Shown in pieces: positions 41,868 through 50,424 of a stretch of DNA of 64,000 nucleotides. The position numbers were made by a program, and so were the translations under genes. This DNA is from Clostridium_AW malenominatum. GTDB lineage: Bacteria > Bacillota > Clostridia > Clostridiales > Clostridiaceae. Each line of letters starts with the position of its first letter. Within the stretch, counting starts at the first letter, position 1. Below the pieces are notes generated by a model, which was not told where the DNA came from, ran no database searches, and worked only from the letters and a program-made list of their open reading frames with translations. The stretch is from positions 1,674,001-1,738,000 of the forward strand of contig NZ_BAAACF010000001.1 in assembly GCF_039521365.1 (NCBI RefSeq), in the 5' to 3' direction.

Positions 41868-41872
41868 ATATG

Positions 41873-41918
41873 TAAAAAAAAGTAAAAGTCGCTGATATCC
41901 TTAGATATCAACGACTTT
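41873..41918 (-). terminator. Intrinsic terminator of the MerR-methyltransferase operon
   Basis: 15-base arms AAAGTCGTTGATATC/GATATCAGCGACTTT (one G-U pair, 4-base loop) followed on the minus strand by TACTTTTTTTTA. Strong terminator right after the second aminotransferase. Confidence 0.9.
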
Positions 41919-41922
41919 AAAA

Positions 41923-43042
41923 TTATTTTTTATAAAATTCTCTTATTTTTTCACATACATATTCTACTTCTTCATCTCTTAATTCAGGATATATTGGAAG
42001 AGCAAGAATTTCCTTACACGCTCTTTCTGAAACTGGGAAATCACCTTTTTTATATCCTAAATAACTAAAGCAGTTTTGAAGATGTAATGGCATTGGATAG
42101 TAAATACTAGTTCCTATACCATTTTTCTTTAAGTATTCATTTAATTCATCTCTTTTTTCACATAGTACATTAAATACATAGTAAACAGGAATTTGATCTC
42201 CTTTAATAACTGGAAGCTTTAAACCTTCTATATCCTTTAATCTTTCTCTATAAAGATTTGCAATTTCCTCTCTTCTCTTTATAGCATTATTGATATATTT
42301 CATTTTTACATTAAGTATAGCAGCCTGCATAGTATCTAGTCTTGAATTATATCCTATGTAATCGTAATGGTATTTGGTTTTAGCTCCATGTACTCTATAA
42401 ATTCTACTAAGTTCTCCTAATTTATCGTCATTAGTAATAATCATTCCACCATCACCATAGGCTCCTAGGGTTTTAGTTGGGAAGAAAGAAAATATACCTG
42501 CATCTCCTATAGTTCCTGCATGTCTATAGGTATCCCCTTTTCCCTTCCATTTCATCCCAAAAGCTTCTGCAGCATCTTCTAATACTGAGAGACTATGTTT
42601 TTTTGAAATCTCCATTATATGATCCATATCAGCCATTTGGCAAAACAAGTGAATAGGAAGAAGTCCTACTGTGTCCTTAGTTATTCTTTCTTCNNNNNNN
42701 NNNNNNNNNNNNNNNNNNNNNNGGATCTATATCCACGAAAACAGGTTTTCCTCCTTGTCTTGCTATACATGAAGTTGAAGCAAGAAAGGTGAAAGGAGTT
42801 GTTATAACTTCTTTACCATTTTTATATCCCATCATGTCTGATAAAAGAATTAATGCGTCTGTTCCTGAAGCTACACCTATAGCGTGCTTTGCTCCCGTAA
42901 AGTCTTCTATGGATTTTTCAAAATCCTTTACTTCCTGTCCTAAGGTAGAAATACCGTCCTTTAAAGCACTTTCTATGGCTATTTGAAATTCTTCTCTTTT
43001 CTCTGAATATTCTCTTTCTGATGTATAAAATCCAACTTTCAT
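41923..43042 (-). CDS. DegT/DnrJ/EryC1/StrS-family PLP aminotransferase, interrupted by assembly gap
   Basis: One gene of about 372 residues cut by a 29-N gap at 42694-42722. N-terminal part: GISTLGQEVKDFEKSIEDFTG, ASGTDALILLSDM and PVFVDIDP. C-terminal part begins ERITKDTVGLLPIHLFCQMADM and has LEDAAEAFG (PLP Asp) and FFPTKTLGAYGDGG (PLP Lys). The two parts join in the family's normal order, with about 9-11 residues missing. Such enzymes transaminate keto sugars on nucleotide-sugar carriers. It lies 18 bases after a related aminotransferase in the same operon. Substrate unknown. Confidence 0.85.
42694..42722. other. Assembly gap, 29 Ns
   Basis: Run of Ns inside the aminotransferase gene. 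The flanking reading frames match only if the true gap length is 1 modulo 3 (such as 28, 31 or 34), so 29 is an estimate, not a measured length. Confidence 0.97.
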
Positions 43043-43060
43043 AAATAATCCTCCCTTAAA

Positions 43061-44233
43061 CTATATTATTTCTTCTACAGCTTTTATAACTTCCTTAACC
43101 AGATAATCAGCATCCTCTAATGGAAGGATTGAATATACTGGCAGGCTAATTTCATTTTTATATTGATTGTATGCATTTGGATAATCCTCTATTTTATATC
43201 CCAAATTTTTATATAGAGTTAACATTGGCAATGGCATAAAATGCACATTGGTAGCTATGTCCTTTTCTGCCAATTTTTCAATAACTTTATTTCTATCCTT
43301 CTCCTCAAATCCTTTTATTCTTAAAGGAAATAAATGATAACAGGATTCCTCTATATCATCTTTAGTAAATGGTACAATAGCCCACTCTTTATCTTTTAAG
43401 TTATTATTATAAATTTCAAATATTTGTTTTCTATAATCGAGCATTTCTTCATAACGTTTCATTTGCGCAACTCCAATAGCCGCCATAATGTCTGTCATGT
43501 TACACTTAAATCCATCCGTTATAATATCGTATTGCCAAGCTCCTGCCTTCATCTTTGATAGAGCATCCTTTGTTTGGCCATGAAGAGCTGTAACCTTAAG
43601 CTCTCTTAATAATTCCTCTTTACCTTTTATATTATTGTTAAAGGTAATTCCTCCGCCCTCGGCAGTAGTTAGATTTTTTACTGCATGGAAGGAAAACACA
43701 TGGAAATCACATTGAGTTCCCACTCTTTTGCCCTTGTATTTTGCACCATAGGAATGAGCAGAGTCACAAATAGTTATGATATCTTCCCTTCCTATTCTTT
43801 TTAGCATATTTTTCAACTTATCATAATCTACTGGCACACCAGCATAATCTACTGGCATAATTACCTTTGTACGTGGAGTTATTGCCTTTTCCACTGCATC
43901 TATATCTATTAAGAAACTATCCTTCTCCACATCTACAAAGGTTGGTTTTATTCCTCTATGAACAATTACATTTGCCGTAGCTGCATAAGTGTAGGTAGTA
44001 GTAATAACTTCGTCTCCTTCTTTTATATCAAATACCTTTAGTAAAAGCTCCATACCTGCAGTGGCACTATTTACCGCTACAGCATAATTTGCTTCACAAA
44101 ACTTTTTCATAGCTTCTTCAAATTCTAATACTTTCGGTCCAGAGGTAATCCATCCTGATTCTAAAACTTTTACTACTTCATTAATTTCATCCTTAGTTAT
44201 ATCTGGTGGTGAAAAAGGTATCTTTTTTCCCAT
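43061..44233 (-). CDS. DegT/DnrJ/EryC1/StrS-family PLP aminotransferase
   Basis: 390 residues from the ATG at 44233 (AAAGGAG 8 bases upstream). Seen: SGWITSGPKVLEFEEAMKKF (about 26-45), VNSATAGMELLL, CDSAHSYGA (PLP Asp157) and FSFHAVKNLTTAEGG with the PLP lysine at 186. Resembles UDP-4-keto-sugar aminotransferases such as ArnB or PseC in overall layout, but the sugar cannot be told. 26 bases after the MerR-methyltransferase gene and 18 before a second aminotransferase; no other sugar-biosynthesis gene is adjacent. Confidence 0.9.
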   Translation of the reverse strand: MGKKIPFSPPDITKDEINEVVKVLESGWITSGPKVLEFEEAMKKFCEANYAVAVNSATAGMELLLKVFDIKEGDEVITTTYTYAATANVIVHRGIKPTFVDVEKDSFLIDIDAVEKAITPRTKVIMPVDYAGVPVDYDKLKNMLKRIGREDIITICDSAHSYGAKYKGKRVGTQCDFHVFSFHAVKNLTTAEGGGITFNNNIKGKEELLRELKVTALHGQTKDALSKMKAGAWQYDIITDGFKCNMTDIMAAIGVAQMKRYEEMLDYRKQIFEIYNNNLKDKEWAIVPFTKDDIEESCYHLFPLRIKGFEEKDRNKVIEKLAEKDIATNVHFMPLPMLTLYKNLGYKIEDYPNAYNQYKNEISLPVYSILPLEDADYLVKEVIKAVEEII

Positions 44234-44259
44234 TACAAACACTCCTTTTATTTTTTTAT

Positions 44260-45459
44260 TTATTTTATAGATTTAAAAAATCCTGTGTCCTTAGTTATGT
44301 GTATATAATTTTTATCTTTAATTAAACCTTTTATAATTTCTTCTAATTTAGAAAATTTATCACCTTTAAATACACTCTCAATATTACCTGGCATGGAAAA
44401 AATATAATCAATGATGGCGTAACCCTCAGAAACCTCTAAACTATCTTCATATTTATAAATTTCCACATTTTTAAACCACTTATTAAGTCTATCCTTACCG
44501 CTATCTAATTGAAACTTTTCCGTTAGTGTAAAGCCCTCCATATTAAGCAAATCCTTATCTACACAAGAAATAATATCTCTCATTTCTTTCATGTGGTTTT
44601 TACCCACTGTTGAAGCATAAAATATTCCATTAGGTTTTAGCACTCTTTTTATTTCACCAAGGGCTTTATCTAAATCATTTAAGTGGTATAGCATATGGTT
44701 AGCAATAACTACGTCAAAGCTTTCATCCTCATAAGGCAATTCCTGGGCGTCAACTACACCAAATGTAAAATTATGTTTCCATTCCTTTAAGTTCTTCTTA
44801 GCATCATTTAGCATACCTTCTGAAAAATCTGTCATGACTATCTGCCAGTCCTTAGATACTTCATTTATATTTTTAGCCCAAAAACTTCCGTCCCCACATC
44901 CAAGTTCAAGTATTTTAGAATTTTTAGGTATGTTAAGCTGCTTAAAATACCAAGGCATCCATCCTTCTTTATTTGTACTAAACTTTTCATGTATATTAAT
45001 CCTAGCTCTTAAGTTAGATGCATTCTTATATTGATCAATCCACTTTTTATCTAAATTTATTAAGTTTATAACCTTTACAAACTTATCCCAGTTTAAAGCT
45101 TCTTGTCCTTCTACCATGAGCAATGTTTCATCAATGGCCTTCAATACAGTATGCATATGATTAATCTTATCTTCAATTATTTTCTTTTGAATATTAAGGG
45201 ATTTTTTAAAATCTTTATCATTTATGTCATATTTCATAATATCCCCTATTTCCTCTAGTGATAAACCTACAAATTTTAAAGTGAGTATTTTTTGTAGCCT
45301 ACCAAAGTCCTCCTTATTGTACAATCTATAACCTAAATCATTATAAGTGGAAGGCTTAAGAAGATTAATCTTATCATAAAATCTTAAAGTTCTAATAGTC
45401 ACTCCTGCCTTTTTAGCGAATTGCCCCACAGTATACAATCCATCACTAAGCTTTGCCAA
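44260..45459 (-). CDS. MerR-type regulator fused to SAM-dependent methyltransferase
   Basis: 399 residues from the TTG at 45459, with AGAGGT 7 bases upstream. N-terminal MerR domain: helix-turn-helix LYTVGQFAKKAGVTIRTLRF (about 8-27), wing LGYRLYNKEDFGRLQ and the dimer helix (about 85-115). C-terminal class I methyltransferase: motif I ILELGCGDGSFW (about 183-194), DVVIANHMLYHL and IKRVLKPNGIFYAST. The regulator's usual effector domain is thus an enzyme-like domain, so SAM or the methyl acceptor may be the signal. First gene of a three-gene operon with a MerR-type promoter just upstream. No exact function is known to me. Confidence 0.88.
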   Translation of the reverse strand: MAKLSDGLYTVGQFAKKAGVTIRTLRFYDKINLLKPSTYNDLGYRLYNKEDFGRLQKILTLKFVGLSLEEIGDIMKYDINDKDFKKSLNIQKKIIEDKINHMHTVLKAIDETLLMVEGQEALNWDKFVKVINLINLDKKWIDQYKNASNLRARINIHEKFSTNKEGWMPWYFKQLNIPKNSKILELGCGDGSFWAKNINEVSKDWQIVMTDFSEGMLNDAKKNLKEWKHNFTFGVVDAQELPYEDESFDVVIANHMLYHLNDLDKALGEIKRVLKPNGIFYASTVGKNHMKEMRDIISCVDKDLLNMEGFTLTEKFQLDSGKDRLNKWFKNVEIYKYEDSLEVSEGYAIIDYIFSMPGNIESVFKGDKFSKLEEIIKGLIKDKNYIHITKDTGFFKSIK

Positions 45460-45479
45460 AGTTCTCACCTCTAATATTC

Positions 45480-45510
45480 ATTTTAACCCATGACGTATGG
45501 TAATGGTCAA
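45480..45510 (-). promoter_or_regulatory. MerR-type promoter with 19-bp spacer
   Basis: Minus strand TTGACC (45505-45510), 19-bp spacer, TAAAAT (45480-45485). The spacer holds the inverted repeat CCAT-N5-ATGG. A 19-bp spacer with an internal dyad is the mark of promoters that MerR-family activators untwist, so the fusion gene is probably autoregulated. The 5' leader would be only about 14 bases. Confidence 0.72.
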
Positions 45511-45543
45511 TAGTTTTTGAGAAAATTTTTTTAATTTTCTTAG

Positions 45544-45575
45544 AAATTAAAAAAGAGAACAGATTACTGTTCTCT
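45544..45575 (-). terminator. Terminator of the 44-residue gene
   Basis: 9-bp stem AGAGAACAG/CTGTTCTCT with a 4-base loop, followed by TTTTTAATTTC on the minus strand. The 5' arm and loop contain the last codons and stop codon of the 44-residue frame. Confidence 0.88.
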
Positions 45576-45698
45576 ATCAGCTGATTGTTTTTTTGTTGTT
45601 CTATTGCTATTTTTGGCAGATTCTCTAGTAATAGGCGTTTGGTAATTAGCTTTTTCTAGTCTTGCCTTTTTATTATCTGGTTGACTATCCTTTGGCAT
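45564..45698 (-). CDS. Small basic hydrophilic protein, 44 residues
   Basis: Short frame starting MPKDSQPDNKKARLEKANYQ with AAAGGAG 9 bases before the ATG and ending inside a strong terminator stem, an arrangement typical of a real small gene. Rich in Lys, Arg, Asn, Gln and Thr, with no hydrophobic stretch; probably disordered or nucleic-acid-binding. It follows ychF by 60 bases. A TATAAT lies about 23 bases before the ATG but with a poor -35. Not recognised. Confidence 0.65.
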   Translation of the reverse strand: MPKDSQPDNKKARLEKANYQTPITRESAKNSNRTTKKQSADREQ

Positions 45699-45757
45699 TA
45701 TAAATCTCTCCTTTTTAAATTATAGGTTTAAATTTATTATGCCTTTTATGATTTCAC

Positions 45758-46855
45758 TTATACATTAAATCTAAAGTTTACAACATCTCCGTCTTTCATT
45801 ACATACTCTTTTCCTTCAAGTCTGTAATAACCTTTTTCCTTTGCCGCTGCCTCAGAGCCACATTCTACTAATTTGTCGTAGGCTATAATTTCCGCTCTTA
45901 TAAATCCTCTTTCAAAATCTGTGTGAATTTTCCCCGCTGCCTGAGGAGCCTTAGTTCCTTGCTTGATAGTCCAAGCTCTTACTTCTTGAACTCCTGCAGT
46001 TAAATAACTCATTAAACCTAATAATTTATAACTTTCTTGTATTAACTTATGAAGTCCTGGCTCTTCAATTCCATATTCCTTTAGCATTTCCAGCTTTTCT
46101 TCATCTTCTAAAGTTGATAACTCTTCCTCGATTTTAGCGCTTATTACTACAGAACCAGAGTTTTCTTTAGCTGCATATTCTTTAACCTTTTTCACATATT
46201 CATTTTCTATATTTCCAGTCATTAAATCTTCTTCTGAAACATTACAAACATATAAAACTGGCTTTGAAGTAATTAAGAAAAACCCTTTTATCATTTCTCC
46301 TTCTTCTTCCGTTACTTCTAAAGTTCTAGCTGGTTTTTCTGCTTCAAGATGTGCTTTTATTCTTTCCATTAAAGCAAGCTCATCCTTTGCCTTTTTATCT
46401 CCGCTTCTAGCTTGTTTAATAGTTTTTTCTATTCTTCTCTCTAATACTTCTAGGTCGGATAATATTAATTCAAGGTTTATAACCTCAATGTCTCTAATTG
46501 GGTCTACAGAACCTTCCACATGAACTACATTTCCATCATCAAAGCATCTAACTACATGAACAATGGATTCAACCTCTCTAATATGAGCAAGAAACTTGTT
46601 TCCTAATCCTTCTCCTTGACTAGCTCCCTTAACTAATCCTGCTATATCATAAAATTCAATTGTTGCATATAGCTTTCTTTTTGTATTATACATTTTTTCC
46701 AAAACATCTAATCTTTTATCTGGTACAGTAACTACTCCCACATTTGGCTCTATAGTACAAAATGGATAATTCGCCGCTTCTGCTCCAGCTTTAGTTATAG
46801 CATTAAACAAAGTACTCTTACCAACGTTTGGTAGTCCCACAATTCCTAACTTCAT
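45758..46855 (-). CDS. ychF: YchF/Ola1-type P-loop NTPase
   Basis: 365 residues. Obg-related ATPase/GTPase that binds ribosomes and takes part in stress responses. Seen: G1 GLPNVGKSTLFNAITKAG (about 7-24), ANYPFCTIEPNVG (switch I), DIAGLVKGASQGEGLGNKFL, the altered G4 CNVSEED instead of NKxD, which explains ATP preference, and the C-terminal TGS-like domain VQEVRAWTI to the end. Divergent from the LTA-synthase-like gene; a near-consensus promoter is at 46900-46928. Confidence 0.96.
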   Translation of the reverse strand: MKLGIVGLPNVGKSTLFNAITKAGAEAANYPFCTIEPNVGVVTVPDKRLDVLEKMYNTKRKLYATIEFYDIAGLVKGASQGEGLGNKFLAHIREVESIVHVVRCFDDGNVVHVEGSVDPIRDIEVINLELILSDLEVLERRIEKTIKQARSGDKKAKDELALMERIKAHLEAEKPARTLEVTEEEGEMIKGFFLITSKPVLYVCNVSEEDLMTGNIENEYVKKVKEYAAKENSGSVVISAKIEEELSTLEDEEKLEMLKEYGIEEPGLHKLIQESYKLLGLMSYLTAGVQEVRAWTIKQGTKAPQAAGKIHTDFERGFIRAEIIAYDKLVECGSEAAAKEKGYYRLEGKEYVMKDGDVVNFRFNV

Positions 46856-46899
46856 ATATGTTACACAATCCTTTCATCTCTTTAGTTAATTCCTATAAA

Positions 46900-46928
46900 A
46901 TTATACTCTAGTAAATATTTTATTTCAA
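46900..46928 (-). promoter_or_regulatory. Promoter of ychF
   Basis: Minus strand TTGAAA (46923-46928), 17-bp spacer, perfect TATAAT (46900-46905). Confidence 0.72.
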
Positions 46929-46937
46929 GTGAAAGCA

Positions 46938-46966
46938 TTATAATGTATATTATTTTGTAGTATAAT
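46938..46966 (+). promoter_or_regulatory. Possible promoter of the LTA-synthase-like gene
   Basis: Plus strand TTATAA (46938-46943), 17-bp spacer, perfect TATAAT (46961-46966), 37 bases before the ATG. The -35 is weak. Confidence 0.45.
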
Positions 46967-47002
46967 GTAGAAAATATCATATTACGAACTTATGGAGGGG
47001 AC

Positions 47003-48802
47003 ATGGAAAATTCTAATATTAATTCTTCAAAAATTTTCAAATTTAATTATGCTTTTATATTATTAAAAACAATTCTTTTTATATTGTTAATTTCCAGCGA
47101 TAAAGGTACAAGTATCTATAACCTAACCTTTCATAGCATGCCCCCTATTATGGTTTATTTAGCTTTTATCTCTATATACCTAAGCTTTTCATTTTTATTT
47201 AGTAAGGTTTATCATCCCTTAAGCAATATTGTTCTTAACGGGTGTTTAAGTATTATTTATATTGGAGACTTATGGTACTACAGGAGCAACCACTCTTTTT
47301 TAAATTATCATATGTTTAAAATAACAGGGAATTTAGAAAACCTAGGAGATAGTATTCTTGCTATGTTTAGGCCTATAGATATTTTATTTATAATAGACAT
47401 TTTTATTCTATGTTATATATTTTATAAATCTAGGTCTCAATATAGGAATTTTAGGAAAAACATCTCTTCTTTTTTACTATTATCATTGATTCCTACTCTA
47501 TATTTAGGTTATGCCCATTATAAAATAGATATATTAGATAAAGGATATTCTAATCAAATGCTTTTTAAAAGGAGCTGGGCTCAAAACCAAACAATGGCCT
47601 CCTTAACTCCTATAGGATATCATATTTTTGATTTTTATAATTATTATAAAGATAGTAAACCTTATATAATGAGTACAGAAGAAAAAGAAACTTTGAGCAA
47701 CTGGATAAATAAAAAAGCTGAGCCTTTTCCTGAAAATAAATATAAGGGCTTATTAAAGGGTAAAAATCTAATACTTCTTCAAGTGGAATCTTTAGAGAAC
47801 TTTGTTATTAAGTTAAAAGTTGATGGCGAGGAAATAACCCCTAACCTTAATAATTTACTTACAAATAGTATTTATTTTGATAATTTTCATGAGCAGACTC
47901 ATAATGGCACAACTTCCGATGGAGAACTTTTGGCTAATACATCCCTTTATCCATTGAGAGTAGGTAGTACATTTTTTAGGTATCCAAATAATACTTATAT
48001 TAATTCTCTTCCTAATATTATGAGTAGGTTAGGATATAAAACTTTAGCAGCACATCCTGATAAAGGTTCCTATTGGAATTGGTTAAATTCTTTAAAATCT
48101 ATAGGTTTCGAGGAATGCTATGATGTTAGTTATTTTAATATAGATGAAGTAATTGGTCTAGGGTTAAGTGATAAAAGCTTTCTCAAGCAGCTGTCTTCAC
48201 TGCTCACAAAGCAACCTACTCCTTTTTATTCTTTCTCTATAACCTTAACTAGCCACTCTCCTTTTTTTATACCTGAAGAACTTAAAGAATTAAACCTTTC
48301 CCCCAAGCTAGAAGAGTCAAAATTAGGAAAGTATCTTCAATCTATAAGATATACAGACTCTCAAATAGGAGAGTTTATTACCAATTTAGATAAGGAAGGT
48401 TTATTAGATAGTTCTATCCTGGTAATTTATGGGGATCACGAGGGAGTCCATAAATTTTTTAGCGATGAAATTAGCTCTATAAGCAAAGATTATGATATAA
48501 AAAATAATAATTTAGAAGTTCCTTTTATTATATACTCAAAGGATTTAAAGGGAGAAACCTTATCTACCATAGGTGGACAAGTTGATATCCTCCCTACTTT
48601 GTCCCACCTTATAGGCGCAGAAACAGAAGATTATATGTATACCTCTATAGGAAGAAACCTGTTAAATACAAAAGAAAGCTTTGTAATCACTTCCAAAGGT
48701 GAGTATATAGGCGATTCTAATGTAAAAGAAGAAATAGATTTTCGTATAAAAGGACTTGATTATAGCGATAAGATAATAAGAGGAAATTTCTTTAAAGAAT
48801 AG
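47003..48802 (+). CDS. LTA-synthase-like sulfatase-family membrane protein
   Basis: 599 residues. Five N-terminal membrane helices (within about 15-175) and an extracytoplasmic sulfatase/phosphoglycerol-transferase domain (about 250-580). Seen: QVESLENFVI, the nucleophile Thr in NGTTSDGELLANTSLYP, AHPDKGSYWNW, TSHSPF and YGDHEGVHK, matching metal and substrate sites of LtaS. Expected to polymerise or transfer glycerol phosphate from phosphatidylglycerol on the cell surface. GGAGGGG site before the ATG. It is followed after 11 bases by a small membrane protein gene. Whether it makes LTA or decorates another polymer is open. Confidence 0.92.
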   Translation: MENSNINSSKIFKFNYAFILLKTILFILLISSDKGTSIYNLTFHSMPPIMVYLAFISIYLSFSFLFSKVYHPLSNIVLNGCLSIIYIGDLWYYRSNHSFLNYHMFKITGNLENLGDSILAMFRPIDILFIIDIFILCYIFYKSRSQYRNFRKNISSFLLLSLIPTLYLGYAHYKIDILDKGYSNQMLFKRSWAQNQTMASLTPIGYHIFDFYNYYKDSKPYIMSTEEKETLSNWINKKAEPFPENKYKGLLKGKNLILLQVESLENFVIKLKVDGEEITPNLNNLLTNSIYFDNFHEQTHNGTTSDGELLANTSLYPLRVGSTFFRYPNNTYINSLPNIMSRLGYKTLAAHPDKGSYWNWLNSLKSIGFEECYDVSYFNIDEVIGLGLSDKSFLKQLSSLLTKQPTPFYSFSITLTSHSPFFIPEELKELNLSPKLEESKLGKYLQSIRYTDSQIGEFITNLDKEGLLDSSILVIYGDHEGVHKFFSDEISSISKDYDIKNNNLEVPFIIYSKDLKGETLSTIGGQVDILPTLSHLIGAETEDYMYTSIGRNLLNTKESFVITSKGEYIGDSNVKEEIDFRIKGLDYSDKIIRGNFFKE

Positions 48803-48813
48803 GAGGAGGAACT

Positions 48814-49077
48814 TTGCTTAATTTTCCTAAATGGTGTTATATATTTATTGCAATATGCTTTTTAATACCTATACTTTTAATTGAAAGCATTATTCCTTGG
48901 ATTATTTTTTTGTACTTTTCTTATAAATGTATAAAGACTTCTCAAAATAATTTATTTACCTTTAAAACTAAACTAACTAAATGCTTTATGTACTCTTTTG
49001 TAGCATGGGCTCTGGGATATTCCTTTAATTTTATGGTACTTAAGGGAACTGCTCTTTTATTTAATAATATTTTGTAA
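48814..49077 (+). CDS. Small membrane protein downstream of the LTA-synthase-like gene
   Basis: 87 residues from a TTG at 48814, with AGGAGGA 5 bases upstream. Three hydrophobic stretches (about 7-23, 24-36, 57-75) suggest a two- or three-helix membrane protein with a basic loop. No domain recognised. Tight linkage to the LTA-synthase-like gene (11-base gap, shared terminator) suggests it helps or regulates that enzyme; this is inference. Confidence 0.75.
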   Translation: MLNFPKWCYIFIAICFLIPILLIESIIPWIIFLYFSYKCIKTSQNNLFTFKTKLTKCFMYSFVAWALGYSFNFMVLKGTALLFNNIL

Positions 49078-49078
49078 A

Positions 49079-49116
49079 ATGACATGCGGTGCTTGGCACT
49101 TGCATGTCATTTATTC
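49079..49116. terminator. Bidirectional terminator
   Basis: 9-bp arms ATGACATGC/GCATGTCAT with additional GGTGC/GCAC pairing inside. T-rich tails follow on both strands (TTATTCTTG on plus, TTTACAAAAT on minus), serving the convergent small membrane protein and SEDS genes. Confidence 0.82.
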
Positions 49117-49119
49117 TTG

Positions 49120-50424
49120 TTAATTAATAATTGTAGCCTTACTTGAGTAATTTTTCCTTTTATAAACACTCATCATGAGTCCTATGGAAGCTATATTTAA
49201 AACCATGGCCGTACCTCCATAGCTTATAAAAGGGCAATTTATACTCATTATTGGAACTAGGTTTAAATTCATAAGTATGCTCCAGCTAAACTCTATAGAA
49301 AATACTGTAGCAAAGGACATTAATATTAATTTTCCATAATTATCTTTTACAACCCTTGAAGTAGAGAATATGCGATGTATAAAAAATATAACCATACCTA
49401 CTAAGGCTAGAGCAAAAATCCATCCAAAAGTATATACAACGTAAACAAATACATAGTCTGTATGCAATTCTGGCAATAGCTGTAGGCTTTTATCTATGCC
49501 ATTTCCAAATAGCTTTGATAAGCCTATTAAATTGTTTATTTGGTTATTTATATATCCCATCCCATTGGGATCTTTGCTCATATTTATAAAAGGAGCAATT
49601 CTAGCTTTCATGTATGGTGTAGTAATAATTTTCATACTTATATACCCTAACACTCCCCCTGGAAGCAAAAAAGCCTCTTTCTTTTGGAGTTTACTGTTTT
49701 TGACTAAAATTAAATACACACCTGTATATATAATAAAACTCATCACAGAAGGCATTAAAAATAACAAAGATGATGGAACTCCATAAATACCTATTAAATA
49801 AATTAAAGTTCTAGTACCCTTATCCTTTACCTCCTTCAAAACACCTGGTAAGGATAGGCATATTAAAAACAAAAATACTTGAATAATATCAATGCTGCTA
49901 TTTCCTATGGTAAAAAACCTTTTTACTCCATGTATCTTATTACCCCAAAATACTGAAAATAATAATAGTAAATTAGCTCCAATAAATATTTTTAAGCAGT
50001 GCCTTTCCATTTTTCTATAATCAAATTTATATAAGAGTACAGCAAATATAACTCCCATTACGGAATATATTACAGTTCTTAATGCCATATTTCTACTAAA
50101 ATTTTCATCATAGCCTACCATGAAAAACATTAAAAATACGCCAATACAACACATTAATATAGAAGGAATTACTATGCCCCATTCTATTTTACCTTTATGT
50201 ACAATATTTAATCTTTGACCTGCTTCTTCTGGACTTCCCATAGCTTTAATAGATTCTAAAATACCCTCTTCACTATTTAGTCCCCTTTCTAAAGCATCTT
50301 CGTATCTCTCTTCAATATGAGATAAAATTTCTAAGGTTATTTCCTCATGAACTTCTTTATTTTTAACTTCTTTAAGAAGGGACTCTATATACTCTCTTAC
50401 AACTTCAAAATCCATTAATTCCAT
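49120..50424 (-). CDS. FtsW/RodA-type SEDS protein with N-terminal HAAS/permease-prefix-like domain
   Basis: 434 residues from the ATG at 50424 with GGGAGGG 6 bases upstream. Residues 1-75 form a soluble helical domain (REYIESLLKEVKNKEVHEEI, EEGILESIKAMGSPEEAGQ) like the HAAS/DUF1700-type prefix usually found on proteins paired with PadR. The remainder is a ten-helix SEDS domain: GVKRFFTIGNSSIDIIQV, a loop with NMSKDPNGMGY where SEDS enzymes have the catalytic Asp, PELHTDYVFVYVVYTFG and NCPFISYGGTAMVLN. Likely a lipid II polymerase under PadR control; the start overlaps padR by 10 bases. No class B PBP partner is adjacent. Confidence 0.87.
   Translation of the reverse strand: MELMDFEVVREYIESLLKEVKNKEVHEEITLEILSHIEERYEDALERGLNSEEGILESIKAMGSPEEAGQRLNIVHKGKIEWGIVIPSILMCCIGVFLMFFMVGYDENFSRNMALRTVIYSVMGVIFAVLLYKFDYRKMERHCLKIFIGANLLLLFSVFWGNKIHGVKRFFTIGNSSIDIIQVFLFLICLSLPGVLKEVKDKGTRTLIYLIGIYGVPSSLLFLMPSVMSFIIYTGVYLILVKNSKLQKKEAFLLPGGVLGYISMKIITTPYMKARIAPFINMSKDPNGMGYINNQINNLIGLSKLFGNGIDKSLQLLPELHTDYVFVYVVYTFGWIFALALVGMVIFFIHRIFSTSRVVKDNYGKLILMSFATVFSIEFSWSILMNLNLVPIMSINCPFISYGGTAMVLNIASIGLMMSVYKRKNYSSKATIIN

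Noticed and set aside
42677..42722. Aminotransferase as two separate genes or a pseudogene
   Set aside because: The apparent stop after the Ns comes from the wrong gap length; family motifs continue in order on both sides.
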